64,000 nt of DNA from NCBI RefSeq assembly GCF_030317105.1, contig NZ_JASZYG010000003.1, forward strand, positions 744,001 through 808,000, written 5' to 3'. Source of the stretch: Variovorax brevis. GTDB taxonomy: Bacteria; Pseudomonadota; Gammaproteobacteria; Burkholderiales; Burkholderiaceae_C. The number at the start of each line of letters is the position of its first letter. Position 1 is the stretch's first letter. Positions 9,787 through 18,970 of this stretch are shown piece by piece. Below the pieces are notes generated by a model. The model worked only from the letters and a program-made list of their open reading frames with translations. It made no database searches and was not told the origin of the DNA. The position numbers and the translations under genes are program-made.

Positions 9787-11016
9787 TCAAAAGAGCACCC
9801 GGCTCCTGATGGTGCCGGGGACTTTGGCGAGTTTTTCCAGCGCCAGGTCGGAGGACTCGGCGTCGATGTCGGTCACGACGTAGCCCACCTTCTCGTTCGT
9901 CTGGAGGTACTGCGACGAGATGTTGATGTTGTTCTCGGCAAAAACGCGGTTGATGTCCGACATCACGCCCGGCACGTTGCGGTGGATGTGCAGCAGCCGG
10001 TGCTTGCCCGGGTGTGCCGGCAAAGCGACTTCGGGGAAGTTGACCGACGAGGTCGAGGTGCCGTTGTCGCTGTACTTGACGAGCTTTTCGGCCACTTCGA
10101 GGCCGATGTTGGCCTGCGCCTCCATCGTCGAGCCGCCGATGTGCGGCGTGAGGATCACGTTGTCGAGCCCGCGCAGGGGCGACTGGAATTCGTCCTTGTT
10201 GCTGCGCGGCTCGACCGGGAACACGTCGATGGCGGCGCCCAGCAGCTTCTTGTTCCTGAGCGATTCGGCCAGCGCCTCGATCTCGACCACCGTGCCGCGC
10301 GACGCGTTGATGAGGATCGCGCCGGGCTTCATCGCGGCCAGTTCGCCCGCGCCGATCATCCACTGCGTGGCCTGCGTTTCCGGCACATGCAGGGTCACGA
10401 TGTCGCTCTGGCCCAGCATGTCGTTCAGATCGCGCACCTGGCGGGCGTTGCCCAGCGGCAGCTTGGTCACCACGTCGAAAAAGACGACGTTCATGCCCAG
10501 TGCCTCGGCCAGCACCGACAACTGCGCACCGATGGAGCCGTAGCCCACGATGCCCAGGGTCTTGCCGCGAATCTCGAAGGCGTTGTCAGCCGACTTGAGC
10601 CAGCCGCCGCGATGCGCCACGGCGCTCTTTTCCGGCACGCCACGCAGCAGCAGGATGGCCTCGGCGAGCACCAGTTCGGCCACGGATCGCGTATTGGAAA
10701 ACGGCGCATTGAACACCGCCACGCCGTGCTCGCGCGCCGCGTCCAGGTCGACCTGGTTGGTGCCGATGCAAAAGCACCCTACCGCCACCAGCTTGCCCGC
10801 AGCAGCAAACACGTCGGCCGTGAGTTGGGTGCGCGAACGGATACCCAGGAAATGCGCGTCGGCGATGCGCGCCTTGAGTTCTTCCTCCGGCAGCGCGCCC
10901 GCGAGCGTCTCGATTTGCGTGTACCCGGCCTCGCGCAGCACCTCGATGGCCGAGGGGTGGATGCCTTCCAGCAAAAGGAACTTGATCTTGCTTTTGTCGA
11001 GGGAAGTCTTGCTCAT
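9787..11016 (-). CDS. serA: D-3-phosphoglycerate dehydrogenase
   Basis: The 409-residue product matches the ACT-domain type SerA (about 410 in E. coli). It has the 2-hydroxyacid dehydrogenase fold with the NAD-binding GYGSIGAQ motif, the catalytic region with [10 protein letters not shown] and PHIGGST, and a C-terminal ACT domain ([20 protein letters not shown]) that binds L-serine for feedback control. It catalyses the first step of serine synthesis from 3-phosphoglycerate. The start at 11016 ([13 protein letters not shown]) fits the family; the reading to 11076 would add 20 unrelated residues. It is divergent from ugpB, with 195 bp between them, and lies 85 bp upstream of the DUF3683 gene. 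Confidence 0.95.
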   Translation of the reverse strand: MSKTSLDKSKIKFLLLEGIHPSAIEVLREAGYTQIETLAGALPEEELKARIADAHFLGIRSRTQLTADVFAAAGKLVAVGCFCIGTNQVDLDAAREHGVAVFNAPFSNTRSVAELVLAEAILLLRGVPEKSAVAHRGGWLKSADNAFEIRGKTLGIVGYGSIGAQLSVLAEALGMNVVFFDVVTKLPLGNARQVRDLNDMLGQSDIVTLHVPETQATQWMIGAGELAAMKPGAILINASRGTVVEIEALAESLRNKKLLGAAIDVFPVEPRSNKDEFQSPLRGLDNVILTPHIGGSTMEAQANIGLEVAEKLVKYSDNGTSTSSVNFPEVALPAHPGKHRLLHIHRNVPGVMSDINRVFAENNINISSQYLQTNEKVGYVVTDIDAESSDLALEKLAKVPGTIRSRVLF

Positions 11017-11174
11017 GGAGACCCGTCGCGTGTCCGCGGAAAAGGAGGGCGATGCTAGCATGGTGCGGCGCAACATGCCCGCGTGCTGACATGCATCAAA
11101 AAGGGTTTCCCCGCTTGGACGCGATGCACTCCCCGTGCGAAAAACGCGGCCGCGCCGGTGTCACGAACACCCAC

Positions 11175-11180
11175 TAGCAT
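11175..11180 (+). promoter_or_regulatory. Possible -10 box for the ugp operon
   Basis: TAGCAT followed by TCGCGCTTTC lies 31 bp before the ugpB ATG and resembles the -10 box and start region of the ribosomal genes in this window. No clear -35 is seen, and no Pho-box pair was recognised in the 195-bp serA-ugpB gap. Confidence 0.3.
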
Positions 11181-11211
11181 TCGCGCTTTCAAAATCCCAG
11201 CAGGAGTATTC

Positions 11212-12522
11212 ATGCGACTTCAAACGCTCGCCGCGAGCTTGGCCCTGACGGCCACGTTCGTTGGTACGGCCCAGGCCCAGACCGAGATCCAGTGGTGGCA
11301 CTCGATGGTTGCCGTCAACAACGAATGGGTCAACGACCTGGCCAAGCAGTTCAACGAGAGCCAGAAGGAATACAAGGTCATCCCGACCTTCAAGGGCTCA
11401 TACGATGAGTCGATGACCGCGTCGATTGCCGCATTCCGGTCGGGCAACGCGCCGCACATCCTGCAGGTGTTCGAAGTGGGCACCGCGACCATGATGGCCA
11501 GCAAGAGCGCCATCATCCCCGTGGGCCAGGTCATGAAAGACGCGGGCGAGAAGTTCGACCCGAACGCCTACATCTCGGCCGTGGCCGGCTACTACACCGC
11601 CCCCAATGGGCAGATGCTGAGCTTCCCGCTCAACAGCTCGACCACCGTGTTCTATTTCAACAAGGACGCCTTCAAGGCGGCGGGCCTGCCGACCGACAAG
11701 GCGCCGACGACCTGGCCCGAGGTGGTGAACGCCGCGGCCAAGCTCAAGGCCGCCGGCCACAAGTGCCCGTTCACGACCGCGTGGCAGGGCTGGACGCAGC
11801 TTGAGAGCTTCTCGGCCTGGCACAACGTCGAGTACGCGACCAAGAGCAACGGGCTGGCCGGCCTGGACGCGCGCTTGAAGATCAACTCGCCGCTGCACCT
11901 GCGCCACATCGAGAACCTGGCGAACATGGCCAAGCAGGGCCTGTTCATCTACAAGGGCCGCGGCAACGTGCCTGAAGCCTCGTTCGTGTCGGGCGAGTGC
12001 GCCATGATCAACACGTCGTCCGGCTTCTACGGCAACGTCGCCAAGAACGCCAAGTTCGCCTACGGCCTGGCACCCCTGCCCTACTACCAGGACGTGCCGG
12101 GTGCGCCGCAAAACACAGTCATCGGCGGCGCCAGCCTCTGGGTGATGTCGGGCAAGAAGCCGGCCGAATACAAGGGCGTGGCCAAGTTCTTCAGCTTCAT
12201 CTCGACGCCTGAAGTGCAGTCCGCCAGCCACAAGCGCACCGGCTACCTGCCAATCACCACCGCGGCCTACCAGCTCACCGAGAAGTCCGGTTTCTACAAG
12301 GAGAACCCGGGCACCGACGTGGCTGTGACGCAAATGATCCGCAAGGTCACCGACAAGAGCCGGGGCATCCGGCTGGGCAACTACGTGCAGATCCGCGCGA
12401 TCGAAGACGAGGAGCTCGAGCAGGTCTGGAACGGCAAGAAGACGCCCAAGGAAGCGCTCGACTCGATCGTGACCCGCGGCAACGAGCAGTTGGAACGGTT
12501 CCAAAAGGCGAACAAGGGTTAA
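11212..12522 (+). CDS. ugpB: sn-Glycerol-3-phosphate ABC transporter, periplasmic binding protein
   Basis: The 436-residue protein has a Sec signal peptide (residues 1-22, cleaved after AQA) followed by TEIQWWHSM, the typical beginning of a mature UgpB. The rest is an extracellular solute-binding protein family 1 domain, with GYYTAPNGQMLSFPLNSST and a C-terminal AIEDEELEQVW. It binds glycerol-3-phosphate or glycerophosphodiesters in the periplasm and delivers them to UgpAE. The start at 11212 has a CAGGAG site upstream. A hairpin follows the gene, so it may be expressed more strongly than the permeases. Confidence 0.94.
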   Translation: MRLQTLAASLALTATFVGTAQAQTEIQWWHSMVAVNNEWVNDLAKQFNESQKEYKVIPTFKGSYDESMTASIAAFRSGNAPHILQVFEVGTATMMASKSAIIPVGQVMKDAGEKFDPNAYISAVAGYYTAPNGQMLSFPLNSSTTVFYFNKDAFKAAGLPTDKAPTTWPEVVNAAAKLKAAGHKCPFTTAWQGWTQLESFSAWHNVEYATKSNGLAGLDARLKINSPLHLRHIENLANMAKQGLFIYKGRGNVPEASFVSGECAMINTSSGFYGNVAKNAKFAYGLAPLPYYQDVPGAPQNTVIGGASLWVMSGKKPAEYKGVAKFFSFISTPEVQSASHKRTGYLPITTAAYQLTEKSGFYKENPGTDVAVTQMIRKVTDKSRGIRLGNYVQIRAIEDEELEQVWNGKKTPKEALDSIVTRGNEQLERFQKANKG

Positions 12523-12542
12523 CTTCCCAGTAGACTCGCCCG

Positions 12543-12574
12543 GCCCGCCGTTCTCATAGCCGGCGGGCTTTCTT
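12543..12574 (+). terminator. Hairpin between ugpB and ugpA (partial terminator/mRNA stabiliser)
   Basis: GCCCGCCG (12543-12550) pairs with CGGCGGGC (12561-12568) over a 10-base loop, followed by TTTCTT. It sits in the 65-bp gap after ugpB. Such hairpins after binding-protein genes commonly give partial termination or protect the upstream mRNA. Confidence 0.65.
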
Positions 12575-12587
12575 GTTTCGAGGCCCC

Positions 12588-13469
12588 ATGGAAAAACGCG
12601 TCGTCTTTCGCTCCAGCTGGTTGCCATGGCTGCTGCTGTTGCCGCAGATGGTGGTCATCCTGACCTTCTTCTTCTGGCCAGCGGCGCAGGCGCTCCTGCA
12701 GTCGCTGCAGCAGCAAGACCCCTTCGGCACCTCGATCGAATTCGTCGGCTTCGACAACTTCAGGCAGATTTTCGGTGACCCGAGCTACGTAGAGTCCTTC
12801 AAGACGACCGCATTCTTCTCGGTGATGGTGGCCGCCATCGGCATCAGCATCTCGCTGGCGCTCGCCGTGTTCGCCGACCGGATCGTGCATGGCGGCATGT
12901 TCTACAAGACGATGCTGATCCTGCCCTACGCGGTGGCGCCATCGGTGGCCGCCGTGCTGTGGGTCTTCATGTTCTCGCCGTCGCTGGGGGTCGTGTCGTA
13001 CGCCTTGGGCAAGATCGGCTTCGAGTGGAACCACCTGCTCAATTCCAACCACGCCATGACGCTGATCGTCGTGGCTGCCATCTGGAAGCAGATTTCGTAC
13101 AACTTCCTGTTCTTCCTGGCGGGGCTTCAATCGATTCCGAAGTCGCTGATCGAGGCGGCTGCCATCGACGGAGCGAAGCCCTGGCGCCGCTTCTGGACGG
13201 TGCAGTTCCCGCTGCTTTCGCCGACGACCTTTTTCCTGCTGGTCATCAACGTGGTCTACGCCTTCTTCGACACCTTCGCGATCGTCGACGCGGCAACGCA
13301 GGGCGGTCCGGGCAAGGACACGGCGATCCTGGTCTACAAGGTCTACTACGACGGCTTCAAGGCCATGGACCTGGGTGGCTCGGCTGCGCAGTCGGTCGTG
13401 CTGATGGTGATCGTGGTGGCGCTCACGGTCATCCAGTTCCGTTTCGTCGAGAAGAAGGTCAATTACTGA
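12588..13469 (+). CDS. ugpA: sn-Glycerol-3-phosphate ABC transporter permease UgpA
   Basis: The 293-residue inner-membrane protein has about six hydrophobic helices and the EAA coupling loop 'SLIEAAAIDGAKPWRRFWTVQFPLL' characteristic of ABC permeases (given here as EAA-x3-G). It belongs to the MalF-like family and forms the channel with UgpE. The start at 12588 (MEKRVVF) lies right after the ugpB hairpin; a reading from 12573 would add five residues upstream. The following ugpE begins 54 bp downstream. Confidence 0.93.
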   Translation: MEKRVVFRSSWLPWLLLLPQMVVILTFFFWPAAQALLQSLQQQDPFGTSIEFVGFDNFRQIFGDPSYVESFKTTAFFSVMVAAIGISISLALAVFADRIVHGGMFYKTMLILPYAVAPSVAAVLWVFMFSPSLGVVSYALGKIGFEWNHLLNSNHAMTLIVVAAIWKQISYNFLFFLAGLQSIPKSLIEAAAIDGAKPWRRFWTVQFPLLSPTTFFLLVINVVYAFFDTFAIVDAATQGGPGKDTAILVYKVYYDGFKAMDLGGSAAQSVVLMVIVVALTVIQFRFVEKKVNY

Positions 13470-13523
13470 TGAGCCCCCACGTTCGGCACTTCGTGTCCTC
13501 CCTGTCCGCGCGGGAGTTCGGTC

Positions 13524-14375
13524 ATGGTTGAAAAACGCGGAACCCACGGCATCCTGGCCCACGTGGTGATGGTGCTGGGCGTCTTCATCGTCGGCTTTCC
13601 GATCTACCTGGCGCTGGTCGCGTCCACCCACACGCCGCAGGAAATCGTGCAGGCCCCCATGCCGTTGCTGCCGGGCAGCAACATGTGGGAGAGCTACAAG
13701 GGCGCGCTCTTCGGGCGCGCGGCCAGCGCCGGCTCCAATGCGCCGGTCGCCCACATGCTGTGGGTGAGCTTCGTATCGGCCATGGTGATTTCCATTGGCA
13801 AGATCGCCATCTCGCTGCTGTCGGCCTTTGCCATCGTCTATTTCAAGTTCCCCTTCCGCAAGACCTGCTTCTGGATGATCTTCGTCACCCTGATGCTGCC
13901 GGTGGAGGTGCGCATCCTGCCGACCTACAAGGTGCTGTCGGACCTGAACATGCTCAACACCTACGCCGGGCTCACGGTTCCGCTGATCGCCTCGGCGACG
14001 GCCACCTTCCTGTTCCGGCAGTTCTTCATGACGGTGCCCGACGAGCTGACCGAGGCCTCGCGCATGGACGGCGCGAGCCCCATGCGCTTTTTCATCGACG
14101 TGCTGCTGCCGCTGTCGAAAACCTCGATCGCGGCGCTTTTCGTGATCCAGTTCATCTACGGCTGGAACCAGTACCTCTGGCCGCTGCTGGCGACCACCGG
14201 CGAAGACATGTACCCCATCGTGGTCGGCATCAAGCGCCTGATCGCCGGCGGCGATTCGCAGAACGAATGGAACGTCGTCATGGCCACCGCCATTCTGGCG
14301 ATGCTGCCGCCCGCGCTGGTGGTCGTGCTGATGCAGAAATGGTTCGTCAAGGGCCTCGTGGATACCGAAAAATAA
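13524..14375 (+). CDS. ugpE: sn-Glycerol-3-phosphate ABC transporter permease UgpE
   Basis: The 283-residue protein is a MalG-type permease with six predicted helices and the EAA loop around '[17 protein letters not shown]'. It pairs with UgpA in the membrane and contacts UgpC. Its stop and the ugpC start share one base (TAATG), so the two are coupled. A C-terminal '[14 protein letters not shown]' ending is typical for UgpE. Confidence 0.94.
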   Translation: MVEKRGTHGILAHVVMVLGVFIVGFPIYLALVASTHTPQEIVQAPMPLLPGSNMWESYKGALFGRAASAGSNAPVAHMLWVSFVSAMVISIGKIAISLLSAFAIVYFKFPFRKTCFWMIFVTLMLPVEVRILPTYKVLSDLNMLNTYAGLTVPLIASATATFLFRQFFMTVPDELTEASRMDGASPMRFFIDVLLPLSKTSIAALFVIQFIYGWNQYLWPLLATTGEDMYPIVVGIKRLIAGGDSQNEWNVVMATAILAMLPPALVVVLMQKWFVKGLVDTEK

Positions 14376-15388
14376 TGGCTGCTCTTTCCCTTCAAAACGT
14401 CATCAAGCGCTACGGCCACGGGCCGAAGGCGAACCAGGTCATCCACGGCGTGAGCGCCGAGATCAAGGATGGCGAGTTCATCGTCATCGTCGGCCCCTCG
14501 GGCTGCGGCAAGTCCACGCTGCTGCGAATGGTGGCCGGCCTCGAGGAGATTTCCAAGGGCGAGATCTCCATCGGCGGGCGCGTGGTCAACGACCTCGAAC
14601 CGTCCGAGCGCGACATCGCGATGGTGTTCCAGAACTACGCGCTCTACCCGCACATGAGCGTGTTCGACAACATGGCCTACGGACTGAAGATCGCTCAGGT
14701 GCCCAAAAACGAGATCAAGGTGCGCGTCGACAAGGCCGCGAAGATCCTCGAACTCGGCCACCTGCTCACCCGCAAGCCCCGTGAACTCTCGGGCGGCCAG
14801 CGCCAGCGCGTGGCCATGGGCCGCGCCATCGTGCGCCAGCCGCAGGTCTTCCTGTTCGACGAACCGCTGTCCAACCTGGACGCCAAGCTGCGCGCCCAGA
14901 CCCGCCTCGAGATCCAGAAGCTGCACCGCGAACTGGGCATCACCTCGCTTTTCGTCACGCACGACCAGGTCGAGGCGATGACGCTCGCGCAACGCATCAT
15001 CGTGATGAACGCCGGCGTGATGGACCAGTTCGGCACGCCCGAGGACGTCTATTCGCGTCCGGCAACCACTTTCGTCGCCAGCTTCATCGGTTCGCCGCCG
15101 ATGAACCTGCTGCGCAACGCGCCCGGCGTGCGGCCCGGCACGATCCTGGGCATTCGCCCCGAACACCTGACCTTCGACGACGAAGGCTGGATGGTGTACG
15201 TGGAGCAGGTCGAGATGCTGGGTGCCGAGCGGCTCATCTACGGCCGCGTCAGCGGCGAAGAACTGGTGATGCGCACCGACGAAGGCGTCGCGCCTCCTGC
15301 CATCGGCTCGACCATTCGCATCGCGGCGCGTCCTGACAAGCTGCATTGGTTCGACGCCGGTTCGGGCAAGCGCCTGGCCCAGGCATGA
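14375..15388 (+). CDS. ugpC: sn-Glycerol-3-phosphate ABC transporter ATPase UgpC
   Basis: The 337-residue protein has Walker [10 protein letters not shown] (residues 40-48), the signature LSGGQ (138-142), Walker B VFLFDEP (158-164) and a C-terminal TOBE-like regulatory domain (about 240-337), as in MalK/UgpC ATPases. It energises glycerol-3-phosphate import. The ATG at 14375 overlaps the ugpE stop, and its own stop overlaps the ugpQ ATG (ATGA). A much longer open frame upstream, from 13685, is only an out-of-frame reading of ugpE. Confidence 0.95.
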   Translation: MAALSLQNVIKRYGHGPKANQVIHGVSAEIKDGEFIVIVGPSGCGKSTLLRMVAGLEEISKGEISIGGRVVNDLEPSERDIAMVFQNYALYPHMSVFDNMAYGLKIAQVPKNEIKVRVDKAAKILELGHLLTRKPRELSGGQRQRVAMGRAIVRQPQVFLFDEPLSNLDAKLRAQTRLEIQKLHRELGITSLFVTHDQVEAMTLAQRIIVMNAGVMDQFGTPEDVYSRPATTFVASFIGSPPMNLLRNAPGVRPGTILGIRPEHLTFDDEGWMVYVEQVEMLGAERLIYGRVSGEELVMRTDEGVAPPAIGSTIRIAARPDKLHWFDAGSGKRLAQA

Positions 15389-16134
15389 CGGTCGCACTTC
15401 CGCCCTGGCCCTACCCGCGCTGGATCGCGCATCGCGGGGCCGGAAAGCTCGCACCCGAGAACACGCTGGCCGCCTTCCGGCTCGGGGCCACGCACGGCTA
15501 TCGCATGTTCGAATGCGATGCCAAGCTGAGCGCGGACGGCGTCCCCTTCCTCATGCACGATGCGACGCTCAATCGCACCACCAGCGGACAAGGCATTGGG
15601 GGCGAGCGCCCGTGGCACGAACTGGCGCAGCTCGATGCAGGCGGCTGGCATTCGCGCGCCTACGCAGGCGAGCCTCTGTGCACACTCGAAAACTTGGCGC
15701 GCTTTTGCCTGGCCAACGGCCACTTCCTCAACATCGAGATCAAGCCGACGCCGGGTGCGGAGCGCGAGACCGGCGAAGTGGTTGCCCGCGAAGCCGCCCG
15801 CCTCTGGGCTGCCCAGGCCGTGCCGCCCTTGCTCACGTCCTTTCAGCCCGACGCCCTTCGCGGCGCGATGGCGACCGCGCCACAGCTTCCGCGCGGCCTG
15901 CTGCTCGACACCCTGTGGGACGGCTGGTTCGACATGGCGCAGTCACTCGCATGCGCCGCCATCGTCTGCAACTACAGCCTGTGGAACGACGCATTGGTCG
16001 CCCGCGTCCACGAGGCCGGCTGGCGCGCCCTGAGCTACACCGTGAACGACGACTGGGCCGCGCAATGGCTGCTCGCGCTGGGCACGGACGGCGTCATCAC
16101 CGACCGCGTTGACCTTTTCAGTCCTGCGGGCTGA
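15385..16134 (+). CDS. ugpQ: Glycerophosphodiester phosphodiesterase UgpQ
   Basis: The 249-residue protein is a GDPD-family TIM barrel with the catalytic start [12 protein letters not shown] (His16-Arg17), the metal-binding [18 protein letters not shown] region and NIEIKPTP. It hydrolyses glycerophosphodiesters to glycerol-3-phosphate plus an alcohol; lacking a signal peptide it should act in the cytoplasm on substrates brought in by Ugp. Being last in the ugpBAECQ operon fits this role. Confidence 0.93.
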   Translation: MTVALPPWPYPRWIAHRGAGKLAPENTLAAFRLGATHGYRMFECDAKLSADGVPFLMHDATLNRTTSGQGIGGERPWHELAQLDAGGWHSRAYAGEPLCTLENLARFCLANGHFLNIEIKPTPGAERETGEVVAREAARLWAAQAVPPLLTSFQPDALRGAMATAPQLPRGLLLDTLWDGWFDMAQSLACAAIVCNYSLWNDALVARVHEAGWRALSYTVNDDWAAQWLLALGTDGVITDRVDLFSPAG

Positions 16135-16137
16135 TTT

Positions 16138-16156
16138 GCCGCGCCGCCGGCGCGGC
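16138..16156 (+). terminator. Very GC-rich hairpin after ugpQ
   Basis: GCCGCGCC pairs perfectly with GGCGCGGC over a 3-base loop, 3 bp after the ugpQ stop and before the mscS-like gene. There is no T tract, so it could be a processing or attenuation site rather than a classical terminator. Confidence 0.45.
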
Positions 16157-16161
16157 CTCCT

Positions 16162-18612
16162 ATGATGGCGCGGATGACCTGTATCACCCGTTGGGCCCTG
16201 GCACTGCTGACGGCGCTCCTGTGCAGCGTCTCGCCGGCGGCACAGGACGCTGCAGTCCCGCCCATCCAGCCAGAAGTCACGCTGCAGAGCCTGCGCGAGC
16301 AACTCGAGCAGGTGCCCACCGTCATCGACAACGACGATCAGGTGCGCAAGCTCACGTCGATCACCAACGAAATCGTCGCCCAGACCGAGCGCTTCGCGGC
16401 GTCCCGCACGACCCAGTTGAATGACCTGAATGCGCGGCTGGGCGAACTGGGGCCTGCGCCTGCGGCGGGCACCGCCGAGGCGCCGGACGTCACCCGTCAG
16501 CGCGCCAATTTGACCCGAGAGCGCAATTCCCTTGATGCCGATATCCGCCTCGCACGGCTGTTGGCCGTCGATGCCCAGCAGCGTCGCAGCGAAGTCCTGG
16601 CGAGGCGGCGCGCCGTGTTCGAAGCGCAATTGTTCGAGCGCGCCGACTCGCCGCTCACGAGCGCGTTCTGGGAAAAATCGATCAAGCAGTGGCCCACCGA
16701 TCAAGCCCGCATCCGGGCGCTCAACGAGGAAATTCGCGTTGGCTGGACCACCGCCCTGAAGGGCTTCGACCGCACCAGCGCCCTGCTCGGCCTTGCGGGA
16801 GCGGTGGTGATGCTGTGCGGTGGCCTGTGGCTCGCGGAATTCGGGCTGGCGTGGCTGGCGGCGCGCTTCTTTCCGGTGGGGCGGCTGCGACGCTCCCTGC
16901 TCGCCCTGCTCACCGTCCTGGGCTACGTACTCATCACGGGCCTTGCCCTGTCCATCGCCTGGGAAACACTGGATTACGCGGGCACATGGGGCACACAAAG
17001 CGCGCGGATGGGCAATTCGGCCGTGCGCTTCGGGATGTTCCTGGCCTTCGTGATCGGGCTCGGGCGGGCACTCCTGTCCAATCGGCGTCCGTCCTGGCGG
17101 CTGCCCCCGATTTCCAATGCGATGGCTTCGCGCCTGGCGCCGGTGCCCTGGCTTTTTGCTTTCGTGGTGGGCGTGGCCTGGCTCCCGACCCAGGTCAACG
17201 ACGTCATCGACAACGCCCTGAGCACCGTCCTGACCAACCTGATCCCCACCGCAGTGATGGCGGTCGCCGCAATTCTCGGTTTGACGCTGCTGCGACGACC
17301 ACGGCCCGCGGCGGCGCCCGCAGGCAAGGACGCAGACGCCGACGCGGCGGCCGAGGCGCCGGACGCCGCCGAGCGGCCTGGATGGGTCGGCCTGCTCATC
17401 GGCCTGGTGATCACGCTGCTCGTGGCCCTGGCCATGATGGTGATGGCCGGTTACCTCGCCTTCAGCCGGGTCGTGGCGGGGCAGGCGGTGTGGGCCGGCA
17501 TTGTGATCGCCTCGGCGTACCTGCTGTTCAAGTTCGCGGACGACCTCTGGATGGCCTTGCTGAGTTCACGCAGCAACATGGGGCAGCGGCTGCAAAAGGG
17601 CCTGGGCGTCACGCCGCAGACGCTGGACCAGGCGGCGGTCGTGCTGTCCGCGATCAGCCGGGTCTGCGTGTTTTTCTACATGGTGATTGCCTTCGTTGCG
17701 CCCCTGGGCAGCACGCCGGGCGATCTTCTCCAGCGCAGCGGCAGGCTGGGAACAGGCCTCCAGGTGGGCGAGTTCCAGGTCGTGCCGGCGGCGATCTTCA
17801 GCGCGCTGGGGGTGCTCATCGTCGGCTTCCTGGTGCTGCGGCTTTTCAAGCGCTGGCTGGAAAACAGCTACCTGCCCAACACCAAGCTCGAAACCGGGAT
17901 GCGCAGCTCGCTCACCACGCTGCTGGGCTACGTGGGCGGCATCCTGGTGATTGCCTTTGCGCTTTCGGCGCTGGGCATCGGCATCAACCGCATCGCCTGG
18001 GTGGCGAGCGCGCTGTCGGTGGGCATCGGCTTCGGCCTGCAGGCCATCGTGCAGAACTTCATCTCGGGCCTCATCCTGCTGGCGGAGCGGCCAGTGAAGG
18101 TGGGTGACTGGGTGGTGCTGGGCACGTCAGAAGGCGATGTGCGGCGCATCAACGTGCGGGCCACCGAAATCCAGCTGGGCGACCGGTCGACGCTGATCGT
18201 TCCCAACTCGGAATTCATCACCAAGACGGTTCGCAACATGACGCTGGCCAACGCCGAAGGCCGCGTGCTCATTCGTCTGCCGATGCCGCTCACGACCGAT
18301 GCGCAAAAGGTGCGCGACGTCATGCTCGAGGCCTGCCGCGAACACGAGACCATCCTGCCGACACCCGAAGCGGGCGTGACGCTGGACGGCATCGAGAACG
18401 GCCTGCTCATCTTCCAGGCGATCGCCTATGTGCCAAATCCGCGCCTCGCCGGAGGCGTCCGCAGCGATCTGCTGTTCACGATCCTCGGGCGGCTGCAGGA
18501 GGCCAACGTGCCGATGGCCGTTTACGCGACGCCCACGACGCCGGCAGCTCCCGGCCAGTTGGCGCCGCCGCTGGCGCCGCCGGCCCCTGCGCCAGGGCCA
18601 TTCAACGCCTGA
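16162..18612 (+). CDS. DUF3772 / MscS-family mechanosensitive ion channel
   Basis: The 816-residue protein (803-816 depending on whether translation starts at 16162, 16165 or 16174) begins with a signal-like hydrophobic stretch, a long helical DUF3772 region (to about residue 160), then about ten membrane helices and a C-terminal MscS domain with GIGFGLQAIVQNFISG (near residue 626) and the beta-domain LIVPNSEFITKTVRNMT. This is the large MscK/YbdG-like layout in the inner membrane, which releases solutes when tension rises. A TATGAT box at 16161-16166 would place the transcript start next to the ATG at 16174. Channel gating specifics are not deducible. Confidence 0.9.
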   Translation: MMARMTCITRWALALLTALLCSVSPAAQDAAVPPIQPEVTLQSLREQLEQVPTVIDNDDQVRKLTSITNEIVAQTERFAASRTTQLNDLNARLGELGPAPAAGTAEAPDVTRQRANLTRERNSLDADIRLARLLAVDAQQRRSEVLARRRAVFEAQLFERADSPLTSAFWEKSIKQWPTDQARIRALNEEIRVGWTTALKGFDRTSALLGLAGAVVMLCGGLWLAEFGLAWLAARFFPVGRLRRSLLALLTVLGYVLITGLALSIAWETLDYAGTWGTQSARMGNSAVRFGMFLAFVIGLGRALLSNRRPSWRLPPISNAMASRLAPVPWLFAFVVGVAWLPTQVNDVIDNALSTVLTNLIPTAVMAVAAILGLTLLRRPRPAAAPAGKDADADAAAEAPDAAERPGWVGLLIGLVITLLVALAMMVMAGYLAFSRVVAGQAVWAGIVIASAYLLFKFADDLWMALLSSRSNMGQRLQKGLGVTPQTLDQAAVVLSAISRVCVFFYMVIAFVAPLGSTPGDLLQRSGRLGTGLQVGEFQVVPAAIFSALGVLIVGFLVLRLFKRWLENSYLPNTKLETGMRSSLTTLLGYVGGILVIAFALSALGIGINRIAWVASALSVGIGFGLQAIVQNFISGLILLAERPVKVGDWVVLGTSEGDVRRINVRATEIQLGDRSTLIVPNSEFITKTVRNMTLANAEGRVLIRLPMPLTTDAQKVRDVMLEACREHETILPTPEAGVTLDGIENGLLIFQAIAYVPNPRLAGGVRSDLLFTILGRLQEANVPMAVYATPTTPAAPGQLAPPLAPPAPAPGPFNA

Positions 18613-18877
18613 GCCCTCCACCCGCCAGCCACTGGACGGTGCCGCAGACCCCCACCAGCGCCGCGTAGGTGAGCATCTTTCCATCGCGCCCGAACCACAC
18701 CAGGCCGCCCACGAGAACGGCCCCGCCGGCGATGAAGGTGATGGCGCATTGCGCCCACATGGCAAGCCCGCCGGATTTCCCCATGAGCATCCGGCCGCCA
18801 AGAACCAGCACCACGGCAAGGAAAAAGGCCGGCGCGACGAAGTTGGCCAGGTGGTTGATGAGGTCGAACAGGGGCAT
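18602..18877 (-). CDS. Small four-helix membrane protein of unknown function
   Basis: The 91-residue protein is mostly hydrophobic, with two or more helices (ANFVAPAFFLAVVLVLGG, ITFIAGGAVLVGGLVWFG and YAALVGVCGTVQWLAGG). No enzymatic or transporter motif is recognised. Its last codons overlap the end of the convergent MscS-type gene by 11 bp. It lies divergent from hemA across a 93-bp gap. The predicted topology is of a small inner-membrane protein. It could be an ordinary orphan conserved gene of Comamonadaceae; I do not recognise a named family. Confidence 0.75.
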   Translation of the reverse strand: MPLFDLINHLANFVAPAFFLAVVLVLGGRMLMGKSGGLAMWAQCAITFIAGGAVLVGGLVWFGRDGKMLTYAALVGVCGTVQWLAGGGLRR

Positions 18878-18958
18878 TTGAGAAGGCGGACGACCCCTCG
18901 GCTAATCAGCTTTGGGGGCCATTGACGGACGGGGGCGCCACGGGCGGGCGGCAAATTT

Positions 18959-18964
18959 TATAAT
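18959..18964 (+). promoter_or_regulatory. hemA -10 box (candidate leaderless start)
   Basis: A perfect TATAAT ends six bases before the hemA ATG at 18971, so transcription should begin at or beside the A of the ATG. No good -35 sits 15-19 bp upstream. Confidence 0.5.
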
Positions 18965-18970
18965 CCGGGG

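Noticed and set aside
13685..14374. N-terminal extension of UgpC
   Set aside because: The upstream frame overlaps ugpE out of frame; the TAATG overlap gives a normal UgpC start.
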